8,960 nt of DNA from Phycisphaera mikurensis NBRC 102666 (GTDB lineage: Bacteria > Planctomycetota > Phycisphaerae > Phycisphaerales > SM1A02). The notes beneath the pieces are model-generated. The model was not told the DNA's origin. It did not search any database and saw only the letters and a list, made by a program, of their open reading frames with translations. The position numbers and the translations under genes are program-made. Below are positions 1-5,547 of the stretch, piece after piece. The first letter of the stretch is position 1; every line of letters starts with the position of its first letter. The stretch is from NCBI GenBank assembly GCA_945870475.1, contig CAMBSR010000085.1:1-8960 (forward strand), in the 5' to 3' direction.

Positions 1-2
1 TG

Positions 3-284
3 GCGCGGCAGATCACGGCGCGTGACTTCGAGAACCAGGACGTGATCGTCTACATGGACGCGCTGAACCACGCATCGCTCTCGAAGCGGGGTGCGCCTGC
101 GGAGAAGCTGCGGGCCATGCTCAGCTTCCATCCGGAGGCGCTGGCGGACGACGTGGCGGATCCGTACGAGCACGGGCCGGAGGCGTTCGTGCACATGTTC
201 AACGAGCTGGAACGTGCCGTGGACGGCATGCTTGACGAGCTGGAAGCCGATCGCGCCGCGCGCGCTGCGAAGCGCTCGCAGTAG
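3..284 (+). CDS. Low-molecular-weight protein tyrosine phosphatase, C-terminal part (5' end outside window)
   Basis: This is the last 93 residues of a cytoplasmic phosphatase that removes phosphate from phosphotyrosine (some bacterial members act on arginine phosphate). The reading frame is open to the left edge, so the CX5R phosphate-binding loop and the start codon lie outside the window. What is visible fits the second half of the fold. ARQIT.DFENQDVIVYMD matches the family's ARQ-T-xDF...D-I-I-MD segment. DPYEHGPEAF near residue 56 matches the D-P-Y-x-G-P-E-F motif, whose Asp is the general acid. A helical, charged C-terminus follows (NELERAVDGMLDELEA). An internal GTG at 42 is not the start, because family homology continues upstream of it. 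The stop TAG abuts the stop of the convergent flavin reductase gene with no spacer. Its substrate cannot be inferred from the neighbours. Confidence 0.85.
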   Translation, partial: ARQITARDFENQDVIVYMDALNHASLSKRGAPAEKLRAMLSFHPEALADDVADPYEHGPEAFVHMFNELERAVDGMLDELEADRAARAAKRSQ

Positions 285-965
285 TCAGTGACCGAAGCGG
301 TTTGCAGCCTGGTCCGGGCCGGCCTGCTCGAGTGCCGGGCGTCCGTAGGGGATGGCGGCGCGGTCGCGCGTGGAGCAGAATTCCGAGCCGCCCATGCGGC
401 CCACGGCGCGGAGCCTGTCGGCATCGATGTGGAAGCGCTCGTGCGCGAGCGAATCATCGAGGTGCACGTGCACCACCTCGCCGATCAGCAGGTTGCTGCC
501 GCCCACCACGCCGGGGGCCAGGCGGATCACCTGCCGCGTGCGGCATTCGAACGTCACCGGGCTTTCCGCGGGGCGCGGGGCGCGGACGATGCGGCCGGGC
601 AGGGGAGTGAGGCCCGCAAGCGTGAACTCACTCTCGCCGTGCGCCAGCGGCTCGGCGCAGGCCACGACGCGGGCGATGTTTCCTTCCGTGGCGACGCTGA
701 CCGTGAATTCACCGGTGCCGCCTTCCTCGACCGGCTTCGCGTTGCGCAGCGTGTCTTTCTCGCCGGCGCCGCCGGATGGGTTGGCGACGCTCACCACCAG
801 GCACATCGGCTCGGAGCCGCAGCCCATGAAGAAGGAGAAGGGCGCGAGGTTCGGCTTGCCGTCGGGGCTGCAGGTACCCACCACCGCGATCGGCCGCGGC
901 ACGATGGCACCGATCATCAGGTTGTAGCGCAGGTTGACGGGAATCGACGCGGGATCAAGTTCCAT
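285..965 (-). CDS. Flavin reductase-like FMN-binding split-barrel protein
   Basis: A 226-residue protein of the flavin reductase-like / FMN-binding split-barrel family. Such proteins bind FMN and typically reduce flavin with NAD(P)H or act as the reductase partner of a monooxygenase. Residues 23-46 (RPIAVVGTCSPDGKPNLAPF, then SFF) carry the FMN-binding signature R-P-I-A-x-V-x-T...G-x-x-N-x-A-P-F-S-F-F. KDTLRN (70-75) and TGEFTVSVA (84-92) follow the family pattern, and RMGGSEFCSTRDRAAIP (190-206) matches the usual C-terminal R-L-G-G-x-Y-x-x-T-x-x-x-x-x-x-P. The ATG at 965 was chosen because GGAG sits 5 nt upstream and homology begins directly at MELDPASIPV. A GTG at 1034 would add 23 unrelated residues and overlap the serA stop. 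It lies 65 bp downstream of serA on the same strand and may be co-transcribed, but a functional link to serine metabolism is not evident. The true electron acceptor is unknown. Confidence 0.8.
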   Translation of the reverse strand: MELDPASIPVNLRYNLMIGAIVPRPIAVVGTCSPDGKPNLAPFSFFMGCGSEPMCLVVSVANPSGGAGEKDTLRNAKPVEEGGTGEFTVSVATEGNIARVVACAEPLAHGESEFTLAGLTPLPGRIVRAPRPAESPVTFECRTRQVIRLAPGVVGGSNLLIGEVVHVHLDDSLAHERFHIDADRLRAVGRMGGSEFCSTRDRAAIPYGRPALEQAGPDQAANRFGH

Positions 966-1030
966 GGGTGCTCCGCGCCTCGCAGGCTCGCATGCTGCAG
1001 GCGTGGGGCCTGCGCGCGCGTGCCGCAGGC
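966..1030 (-). other. serA-flavin reductase spacer with competing stem-loop arms
   Basis: On the plus strand the hexamer GCAGGC occurs three times (982-987, 997-1002, 1025-1030), and its complement GCCTGC occurs once, at 1008-1013. The central arm can form a perfect 6-bp hairpin with 997-1002 (loop GTGGG) or with 1025-1030 (11-nt loop). The 982-987 copy is a third possible partner, and it lies close to the Shine-Dalgarno of the flavin reductase gene (GGAG, complement of 971-974). What is seen is the set of repeats. Any attenuation or translation-control role is inference, and short GC-rich arms can arise by chance. Confidence 0.35.
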
Positions 1031-2296
1031 TCACATCCGCCGCGTGATGGTGCTGAGCGTGGCGCTCAGGATGTTGGCGTTCTCGCGGATGGCGGCCAGC
1101 TGCGCCTCGCTGGGGGCCTTGTCCAGCTGGATGCGCGCCAGTGCGGCCTCGCCGCCGGCGTAGACGATGTTCTCCATCTCCTCGACGTTGATCCCGGCGT
1201 TGCCGAGCGTCTCGAAGACGTGCGCCAGCACGCCGGGGCGGTTCACGTGCCGCACGGCGAGCAGGGTGGTGGCGGGGGTGGCCACGGCGCGGTTGACGCA
1301 GTGCGGCACGTGGCCGCGCTCTGCCCAGGCCCGCACCACGCGGACCACCTCGTCGGCAACGGCGCGCTGCGCCTGCTCGGTGAGCGCGCCCACGTGGTGC
1401 GTGCCGATGACGTGCGGCTCGTGCACCAGCGCGTCGGCGAACGTGCCTTCCACGCCGTCCGGCTCGTTGGCCCAGACGTCGAGGCCGGCGCGCAGCCCGC
1501 GCGTGCGCACGGCGTTCGTGAGTGCCACCTGGTCCACCACGCCGCCGCGGCTGGTGTTCACGAGGATGGCGCCCGGCTTCAGCGCGGAGAGGAACTTCTC
1601 GTTGATCAGGTTGTCGGTGTCCTCGCCGCCGCCGACGCTGATGCTCACCACGTCGCTGAGCTTCGCCAGGTTGATGAGGTTGGCGCAGTAGCCGCAGCCG
1701 TACTCGAGGGCCTTCTCCTCGGTGAGATTGCGGCTCCAGGCGATCACGTCCATGCCGAAGGCGCGGCCGATGCCTGCCACTTCCTGGCCCACCTGCCCGA
1801 GGCCCACGATCCCGAGCGTGCGGCCGTGGAGGCCCGCGGCCTGCGCGAACTCGCGCTGCTTCCAGTGACCGGCGCGGAGCGCTGCGGCCTGTTCCGGGAT
1901 GCGGCGGTCGCAGGAGAGGATGAGCGCCCAGACCAGTTCGGCCACGGCGGTGGCGTTGCGGCCCGGGCAGTTGGCAACGAAGATGCCGCGGCGGCTGGCG
2001 GCGGCGACATCCACGTGGTCGGTGCTGGTGCCGGCCACCACGATCATGGCCAGGCGCGGGCTTGCCTCGATGACTTCCGCCGTGATGCCGGTGGTGCCGG
2101 TGATCAGGACGTCGGGCCCGGTGTCCTTGACGGCGCGCGCCAGGGTGGACTCGGAGAGTTCCGGGTCGTTCATCACCGTGCAGCCGAGGCCGCGCAGCGC
2201 GTCGAGCCCGCTCTTGGCGAGCGGGTCGCAGACGAGGACCTTGGCGGGTCCGGCGAGGTTTCCTGCAGACGGGCCGGGGGAGGCGAACGCTGTCAT
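1031..2296 (-). CDS. serA: D-3-phosphoglycerate dehydrogenase-like 2-hydroxyacid dehydrogenase with C-terminal ACT domain
   Basis: A 421-residue cytoplasmic oxidoreductase expected to oxidise 3-phosphoglycerate to 3-phosphohydroxypyruvate, the first step of serine synthesis. The Rossmann motif GLGQVG is at 165-170. The catalytic Arg is R250 in NTSRGGVVD, the catalytic Glu is E278 in DVWANEP, and the catalytic His is H301 in GTHHVGALTEQAQ. A C-terminal ACT domain (about 345-421, LLAVRHVNRPGVLAHVFETL onward) follows without an intervening domain, the short E. coli-like layout, and implies allosteric control by an amino acid, usually serine. Two things are odd. The cofactor-ribose position after the Rossmann strand reads AWSRN instead of the usual acidic Y-D-P, and the LHxPLTPET region is SISVGGGEDTDN. 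The ATG at 2296 has no Shine-Dalgarno but has TACACT 6 nt upstream. It starts 30 bp after the DUF1015-like gene. Another 2-hydroxyacid substrate is possible. Confidence 0.82.
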   Translation of the reverse strand: MTAFASPGPSAGNLAGPAKVLVCDPLAKSGLDALRGLGCTVMNDPELSESTLARAVKDTGPDVLITGTTGITAEVIEASPRLAMIVVAGTSTDHVDVAAASRRGIFVANCPGRNATAVAELVWALILSCDRRIPEQAAALRAGHWKQREFAQAAGLHGRTLGIVGLGQVGQEVAGIGRAFGMDVIAWSRNLTEEKALEYGCGYCANLINLAKLSDVVSISVGGGEDTDNLINEKFLSALKPGAILVNTSRGGVVDQVALTNAVRTRGLRAGLDVWANEPDGVEGTFADALVHEPHVIGTHHVGALTEQAQRAVADEVVRVVRAWAERGHVPHCVNRAVATPATTLLAVRHVNRPGVLAHVFETLGNAGINVEEMENIVYAGGEAALARIQLDKAPSEAQLAAIRENANILSATLSTITRRM

Positions 2297-2302
2297 GGCA
2301 GA

Positions 2303-2308
2303 AGTGTA
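2303..2308 (-). promoter_or_regulatory. Candidate -10 element TACACT for a leaderless serA transcript
   Basis: The minus strand reads TACACT, then 6 nt, then the serA ATG at 2296. No purine-rich Shine-Dalgarno is present in the 30-bp gap. A TANNNT hexamer at this distance puts the transcription start at or next to the ATG. A matching -35 was not found. This is inference from spacing only. Confidence 0.3.
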
Positions 2309-2326
2309 GTCACGCGATGGTCGCGC

Positions 2327-3022
2327 TCACTGCTTCGCGGGGCGCAGCACGAACAGCCCGCAGCGCGGCGAGAGCGGCCCGGTGGCTGCGGCATGCTCGC
2401 GGTCCGCCGTGAGGATCACCCACGGCATCGAGCCCGCCTGGTGCGCGGCCGCGATCTGCGCGCCGCCGGAGCGGATCTCGTCGGCCGCAAGTTCAGCAAG
2501 GACCGGGAGGTACGCCTGCGGGTTCTGCACTTCCCACGCGCTGTGCGTGGAGCCATCGGTGGCAGACACGAAGTGGTACGCCGGGCGTTCGTTGGTATCG
2601 CAGACGTAGAGGTAGGAGAGTTCCGGGGACGAATCGATCGTCACCAGCCCGGGCACCAGCTGCGCCTCCACCGTGGCCAGGTCGGCCTGCGCTGCGGCGA
2701 TTTCCTCGTCGCTGGCGGCGTTGGGAAAGAGGTGCACCAGGTCGCGCGTGTCAACGGCGCATGCGAGGCCCATCCAGCGCTTGCCGGAGTGCGCCGCGCG
2801 ATAGACGTACATGCGCGGCTCGGCATCCACCGCGAGCGCGCCCAGCGTGAACAGCGCATCGAGCGCCTGGCGCACGGCCGGCCCGCCGGTGGCGCCGCCG
2901 AGGATGTGCGCGAAGTTGGTGGCAGGCAGCGCGGAGAGATCGCCCGCGAGGTCTGGCGCGCAGGCCACTTCGACGGCGCGCGCCTTGGGTGGCCTGCAGA
3001 TTGGAACGGCCGCGATCCGCAT
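2327..3022 (-). CDS. Short DUF1015-family-like protein (about half the family length)
   Basis: A 231-residue protein that resembles the N-terminal half of DUF1015 proteins, whose biochemical role is not established but which are often encoded beside serine-synthesis genes. Recognisable parts are L-x-x-x-G-A-L-A-V-D-A-E-P-R-M-Y-V-Y-R (60-75; family: G-x-L-V-R-D-E-x-P-x-x-Y-V-Y), GLACAVDTRDL (85-95), and HSAWEVQNPQAYLPVLAEL (160-178; family: H-x-L-W-x-V-x-D-P-E-A). The normally conserved I-A-D-G-H-H-R stretch is replaced by IRSGGAQIAAAH (183-194). The protein stops soon after, where relatives continue for about 150-200 residues. The APPYDV and H-E-x-T-R-P-x-D motifs are also not recognisable. 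No signal peptide is seen. It is first in the minus-strand cluster, 30 bp ahead of serA. The ATG at 3022 lacks a Shine-Dalgarno. The assignment is by motif memory and moderately sure. Confidence 0.6.
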   Translation of the reverse strand: MRIAAVPICRPPKARAVEVACAPDLAGDLSALPATNFAHILGGATGGPAVRQALDALFTLGALAVDAEPRMYVYRAAHSGKRWMGLACAVDTRDLVHLFPNAASDEEIAAAQADLATVEAQLVPGLVTIDSSPELSYLYVCDTNERPAYHFVSATDGSTHSAWEVQNPQAYLPVLAELAADEIRSGGAQIAAAHQAGSMPWVILTADREHAAATGPLSPRCGLFVLRPAKQ

Positions 3023-3031
3023 GGGGGGCCA

Positions 3032-3037
3032 AGTCTA
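3032..3037 (-). promoter_or_regulatory. Candidate -10 element TAGACT for the DUF1015-serA cluster
   Basis: The minus strand reads TAGACT, then 9 nt (mostly C), then the ATG at 3022. No Shine-Dalgarno sequence is visible in those 9 nt, so a leaderless transcript would be consistent. No convincing -35 hexamer is seen 16-18 bp upstream. Confidence 0.3.
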
Positions 3038-3136
3038 GCCCGATGGCCGTTTGCGCGCCCCAGCGGGCGCAGTTCTCGGATCCGGGTGGGGAAATCGGGG
3101 GAATTTGCTGCCCTGCGCTTCAGTCGCCTCCCGGGT

Positions 3137-3155
3137 GCGCCGATGCCATCGGCGC
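3137..3155. promoter_or_regulatory. Perfect 8-bp dyad upstream of the HD-GYP gene
   Basis: GCGCCGAT at 3137-3144 and ATCGGCGC at 3148-3155 are exact inverted repeats around a 3-nt centre (GCC), 33 bp before the HD-GYP ATG. It could be an operator for a dimeric regulator or a 5'-leader hairpin just before the Shine-Dalgarno. It lies in the divergent spacer 3023-3188 between the DUF1015-like gene and the HD-GYP gene. That spacer also holds a 6-bp stem GCGCCC/GGGCGC at 3055-3070. The role is inferred. Confidence 0.35.
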
Positions 3156-3175
3156 GGCCGTGTGCCGCGCTGAAC

Positions 3176-3180
3176 AAGGA
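3176..3180 (+). promoter_or_regulatory. Ribosome binding site AAGGA of the HD-GYP gene
   Basis: AAGGA lies 8 nt before the ATG at 3189. This fixes the start and rules out later in-frame ATGs such as residue 34. Confidence 0.7.
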
Positions 3181-3188
3181 ACCCACAG

Positions 3189-3959
3189 ATGAAGACCCCG
3201 AAGCCGCAGTGTCGCCCCGAGATCGCTCCGAAGTTCGACGCCTTCGATTCGGCCACCGAGCGCAAGCTCACCGGCTCCGCCTGGTTCATGGCGGAACCGC
3301 GCGATGTGGCGGCGCAGACCGTGCCGGCGCCCGTGACCGAGTGCCCGCTCTCGACGCTGGTCGGCGAGCTGGTCTCGCAGGTGGACGCGGCCGATCCCTC
3401 GCAGGCGGGCCATGCCGTGCGCGTGGCCGCGCTCGCCACCATGCTTGGATCCTCGATCGGGATGGATGCCGCGGAACTGCGTCAGCTTCGCATTGCCGCG
3501 CTGCTCCACGACGTGGGCAAGATCCTCGTTCCCACCGAGATTCTCCGCAAGGCCGGTCCGCTGACCGTTGCCGAGGCCTCGACCGTCCGTCGTCACACCG
3601 TCTACGGAGGCACCATCCTGCGCCGGATCCCGGTGCTGGCCTTTGCCGCTTCCACGGCCCGTTGGCACCACGAGCGTTGGGACGGCCTCGGCTATCCCGA
3701 TGGCATGGTGGGCACCGACATCCCGCTGCACGCCCGCGTGGTGTCGGTGGCCGATGCGCTGGACGCCATGACCTCGGTGCGCGCGTATCGCCCGGCAATC
3801 AGCCTGGAAGCCGCATTCTTCGAGCTCGAGGCGCAGTCGGGCGCGCAGTTCGATCCGCTGATCGTCGCTGCCTTCGGACCGCTGGTGGGTGCCAACGGCT
3901 TCCGCGACTCCTGGGACAATCTTGCGAATAAAATCGAGGCCTTACCTGCAGCAGCCTGA
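3189..3959 (+). CDS. HD-GYP domain protein, probable cyclic-di-GMP phosphodiesterase
   Basis: A 256-residue soluble protein with a complete HD-GYP core, expected to hydrolyse cyclic di-GMP to pGpG or GMP. The N-terminal 55 residues are low in conserved features and contain no receiver, PAS or membrane segment, so the sensory input, if any, is not recognisable. Conserved residues visible are H75 in SQAGHAVRV, the H107-D108 pair in LLHDVGK with K111, H136 in RRHTVYGG, and HHERWDGLGYPDG at 160-172 containing H160-H161 and the GYP triad 168-170. D189 is in VADALDAMTS, and F221-D222-P223 comes near the end. The usual R-P-Y-R is R-A-Y-R (198-201), and I-P-L-E/S-A-R is IPLHAR, both minor changes. 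All metal ligands and GYP are intact, so activity is likely. An HTH protein gene follows 135 bp downstream on the same strand and may be co-transcribed. Confidence 0.88.
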   Translation: MKTPKPQCRPEIAPKFDAFDSATERKLTGSAWFMAEPRDVAAQTVPAPVTECPLSTLVGELVSQVDAADPSQAGHAVRVAALATMLGSSIGMDAAELRQLRIAALLHDVGKILVPTEILRKAGPLTVAEASTVRRHTVYGGTILRRIPVLAFAASTARWHHERWDGLGYPDGMVGTDIPLHARVVSVADALDAMTSVRAYRPAISLEAAFFELEAQSGAQFDPLIVAAFGPLVGANGFRDSWDNLANKIEALPAAA

Positions 3960-4001
3960 TTCGGTGTTAACATTACGTTCACGGAACCCGGCGTCGGCAG
4001 C

Positions 4002-4017
4002 GCGCTCGCGCGAGCGC
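4002..4017. other. Perfect 16-bp palindrome between the HD-GYP and HTH genes
   Basis: GCGCTCGCGCGAGCGC equals its own reverse complement over 16 bp. As RNA it gives a 6-bp stem with a GCGC loop. It lies 42 bp after the HD-GYP stop and 77 bp before the next ATG. It could act as an operator, or as an intrinsic structure ending part of the HD-GYP transcript, although no T tract follows. The rest of the spacer holds an AT-rich patch (about 3957-3985) that could contain a promoter. I see no convincing -35/-10 pair there. Confidence 0.35.
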
Positions 4018-4078
4018 CTCGTCAGGATGTTGAGGGTTGAGCCAGGTTCCGAGGCAGCAGTTCGAGCCGAAGCAGTGC

Positions 4079-4085
4079 AAAGGAG
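4079..4085 (+). promoter_or_regulatory. Ribosome binding site AAAGGAG of the HTH gene
   Basis: AAAGGAG is followed by 9 nt and the ATG at 4095. It is the strongest Shine-Dalgarno in the window, and it selects the first Met over Met5 and Met8 of the same frame. Confidence 0.75.
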
Positions 4086-4094
4086 TGCACGCCA

Positions 4095-4475
4095 ATGGCA
4101 GAACCCATGACAGTCATGACAGCATTGTTGGCAGACGCCCCCCATCACGAAGTTGCCCCGCACCCGGCTGAACGGCCTGCGAGTCGGGCGCGTCGTGCCG
4201 TTGGTTCTCGCAGCGTGTCCATGCGCGATGCGCTCGATTCGAGCGATGGCTTCATTGCGCAGGTCGTCGAGCTGCTCTCGCATCACGAGCGCATGGCCTT
4301 GCGCCTGCGTCACCGTGATGGCCTTGCAAGCGGCGCGATCGCCGCGCGCATGAACCTTCCCGAGAAGATCGTCCGCGACCTCATCGAGAGCGCCGAAGCC
4401 ACGGTGCGCGCCGCGCAGCGTGCGTTCGTCGAGGCGCTTGCCGAGAACGCGCAGTCGCGCACTGCCTCCTGCTGA
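4095..4475 (+). CDS. Small protein with sigma-70 region-4-like helix-turn-helix
   Basis: A 126-residue cytoplasmic protein. Residues 1-50 are Ala/Pro/Arg-rich and probably disordered. Residues about 58-108 (ELLSHHERMALRLRHRDGLA and onward, to AEATVRAAQRAF) follow the sigma-70 region 4 pattern: L-x-x-x-E-R-x-x-L-R-L-R-x-x-x-G-L, then AIAARMNLPEKIVRDLIESA as the two-helix DNA-reading unit, normally seen as x-I-A-x-x-L-x-[IL]-x-x-x-x-V-x-x-x-x-x-x-A. Region 2 is absent, so it is not a complete sigma factor. It could be a DNA-binding regulator, an orphan region-4 protein, or an anti-sigma-like partner. The high-GC coding frame and strong Shine-Dalgarno support it being real. It stands 135 bp after the HD-GYP gene on the same strand and converges on the dockerin-tail gene with only 12 bp between stops. 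Its target is unknown. Confidence 0.6.
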   Translation: MAEPMTVMTALLADAPHHEVAPHPAERPASRARRAVGSRSVSMRDALDSSDGFIAQVVELLSHHERMALRLRHRDGLASGAIAARMNLPEKIVRDLIESAEATVRAAQRAFVEALAENAQSRTASC

Positions 4476-4487
4476 GCCGGGCGCGGT

Positions 4488-5540
4488 TCAGCCCCATTCA
4501 CCGAGCATGATGCCGAGGTCCGACCCATCGACCACGTGGTCGCCGTTGAGGTCGCTTGGCCCGCTCGTGCCCCAGTCGCCGAGCATGATGCCGAGGTCCG
4601 CGCCGTTGACGCGGCCGTCGCAGTTGAGGTCGCCGAGCCGGCACGCGGGGCCGTCCTGCACGTCCAGCTCCAGGCGCGCGGGGCTTGCGAGCCCGAGCTG
4701 CACGTAGACATTCTCCTTGGCGATGAAGGCCGGGAAATTGCCGCTTTGCTGCTGCACGAACGTGAGGCTGGAAACCGCCAGCATCACGCGGCCGTCATTG
4801 ATCCCGCTGCGCAGGTAGGCCTGGATGTTCGGGTCGGCCACGTTGAGGTCAAAGCGCACCTGCGAGCCCGCGGGGACGAGCGATCCGGGTGCGAGGCCCG
4901 TGATCGTGCCGGTGGCCCACGCCGTGGCATCGAAGCGCTGGCGCGCGCTCTGCGAGATGTCGATCAGGTTGTTGGAAGCATCGAAGCCCGCGGCATAGGC
5001 GTTGCGCACGCCGGGGGCGAGGAAGCTGGCGCCGCCCGAGGTGTAGGGCGACGTCTCCTGGAACGAGGCCAGCGTCCATCCGTTGCGGAAGCCGACGCCG
5101 AAGCACTCGAGCGGCTGGCCGGCATCGGCGTCGGCCTGCCATGCGGGATCGCTGGCGGCCACGAAGCACTGCCACGGGTCCGGCGTGTTGTCGTAGGGGA
5201 ACACCAGGTCGTTCGCCACCTCCACCGTGAGCGTGGCGCGCGTGACGGTGAGCGCGGTGCCCTGGCCCGTGGGCACCTGTGCGGCGGTGTCGAAGCGCAC
5301 CAGCATCTGGCCATCGCGGCTGTCGAAGTCGGTGGCGCCGGGCGTACTGCCGAAGGTGCTGATCACCGGGCGCGTGCCGGGCGTCGAGTTGAACGGGTAC
5401 ATCCAGCGGTCGAGCGCCGGCGCGGGGAAGCTGGCGTTGATGGTGCCCGCGGCGCAGGCCGGGGCCAGGAGCCACGCGGTGCACGCGGCGGCGGCAAGGG
5501 CAATGGTGGGACGGATCTGCATGGTGGGACGGATCTGCAT
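4488..5540 (-). CDS. Secreted protein with paired dockerin-like C-terminal tail
   Basis: A 350-residue exported protein of unknown function. A Sec signal peptide occupies about residues 1-31 (MQIRPTMQIRP, then the hydrophobic IALAAAACTAWLLAPACA, cleaved near ACAAG). The body (about 35-295) is rich in beta-forming and aromatic residues (DRWMYPFNSTPGTRP, DFDSRDGQMLVRFDT, AYLRSGINDGRVML). I do not recognise a named domain, although the R-F-D...A-T-L-T-V pattern recalls DNRLRE-type beta-sandwiches. Two calcium-loop repeats close the chain (304-324 and 330-350), each D-L-N-x-D-x-x-V-[ND]-G-[AS]-D-L-G-I-M-L-G-x-W-G, ending exactly at the terminus. The start is uncertain. ATGs at 5540 and 5522 lie in an 18-bp tandem duplication, and an in-frame GTG at 5573 would add a proline-rich segment. 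No Shine-Dalgarno is visible. It is divergent from the pseudopilin gene 35 bp away. Confidence 0.7.
   Translation of the reverse strand: MQIRPTMQIRPTIALAAAACTAWLLAPACAAGTINASFPAPALDRWMYPFNSTPGTRPVISTFGSTPGATDFDSRDGQMLVRFDTAAQVPTGQGTALTVTRATLTVEVANDLVFPYDNTPDPWQCFVAASDPAWQADADAGQPLECFGVGFRNGWTLASFQETSPYTSGGASFLAPGVRNAYAAGFDASNNLIDISQSARQRFDATAWATGTITGLAPGSLVPAGSQVRFDLNVADPNIQAYLRSGINDGRVMLAVSSLTFVQQQSGNFPAFIAKENVYVQLGLASPARLELDVQDGPACRLGDLNCDGRVNGADLGIMLGDWGTSGPSDLNGDHVVDGSDLGIMLGEWG
4501..4656. repeat. 78-bp internal repeat encoding the two dockerin-like motifs
   Basis: The two calcium-loop motifs of the secreted protein are encoded by copies offset by 78 bp (26 codons). A 22-nt core, beginning CCGAGCATGATGCC on the plus strand, is identical at 4501-4522 and 4579-4600, and a shorter GTTGAGGTCGC match recurs further along each copy. 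The identical DNA shows a recent duplication, gene conversion, or strong codon constraint. Confidence 0.6.
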
Positions 5541-5547
5541 GGTGGGA
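5503..5547. repeat. 18-bp tandem duplication over the start of the dockerin-tail gene
   Basis: The unit ATGGTGGGACGGATCTGC (plus strand) occurs at 5503-5520 and 5521-5538, followed by a partial third copy at 5539-5547. On the coding strand it repeats the start region, giving MQIRPT twice and two in-frame ATG codons. Because 18 is a multiple of three, gain or loss of a unit would change the length of the signal peptide n-region without a frameshift. Confidence 0.9.

Noticed and set aside
3023..3188. Cyclic-di-GMP riboswitch ahead of the HD-GYP gene
   Set aside because: I could not find the GEMM-type conserved core. Only simple stem-loops are present.
968..3931. Plus-strand open frame of 987 codons antisense to the serA cluster
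   Set aside because: It has no family motif and is rich in Arg, Gly, His and Ala. It overlaps three or four genes with clear homology and is a by-product of high GC in third positions.
3889..4110. Small 73-codon frame bridging the HD-GYP and HTH genes
   Set aside because: It overlaps both genes out of frame, has no ribosome site, and its peptide looks random.
5448..5462. Possible lipobox LLAPAC in the dockerin-tail protein
   Set aside because: Position -3 is Ala and -2 is Pro, which does not fit the L-[AS]-[GA]-C pattern. A signal peptidase I site after ACA fits better.
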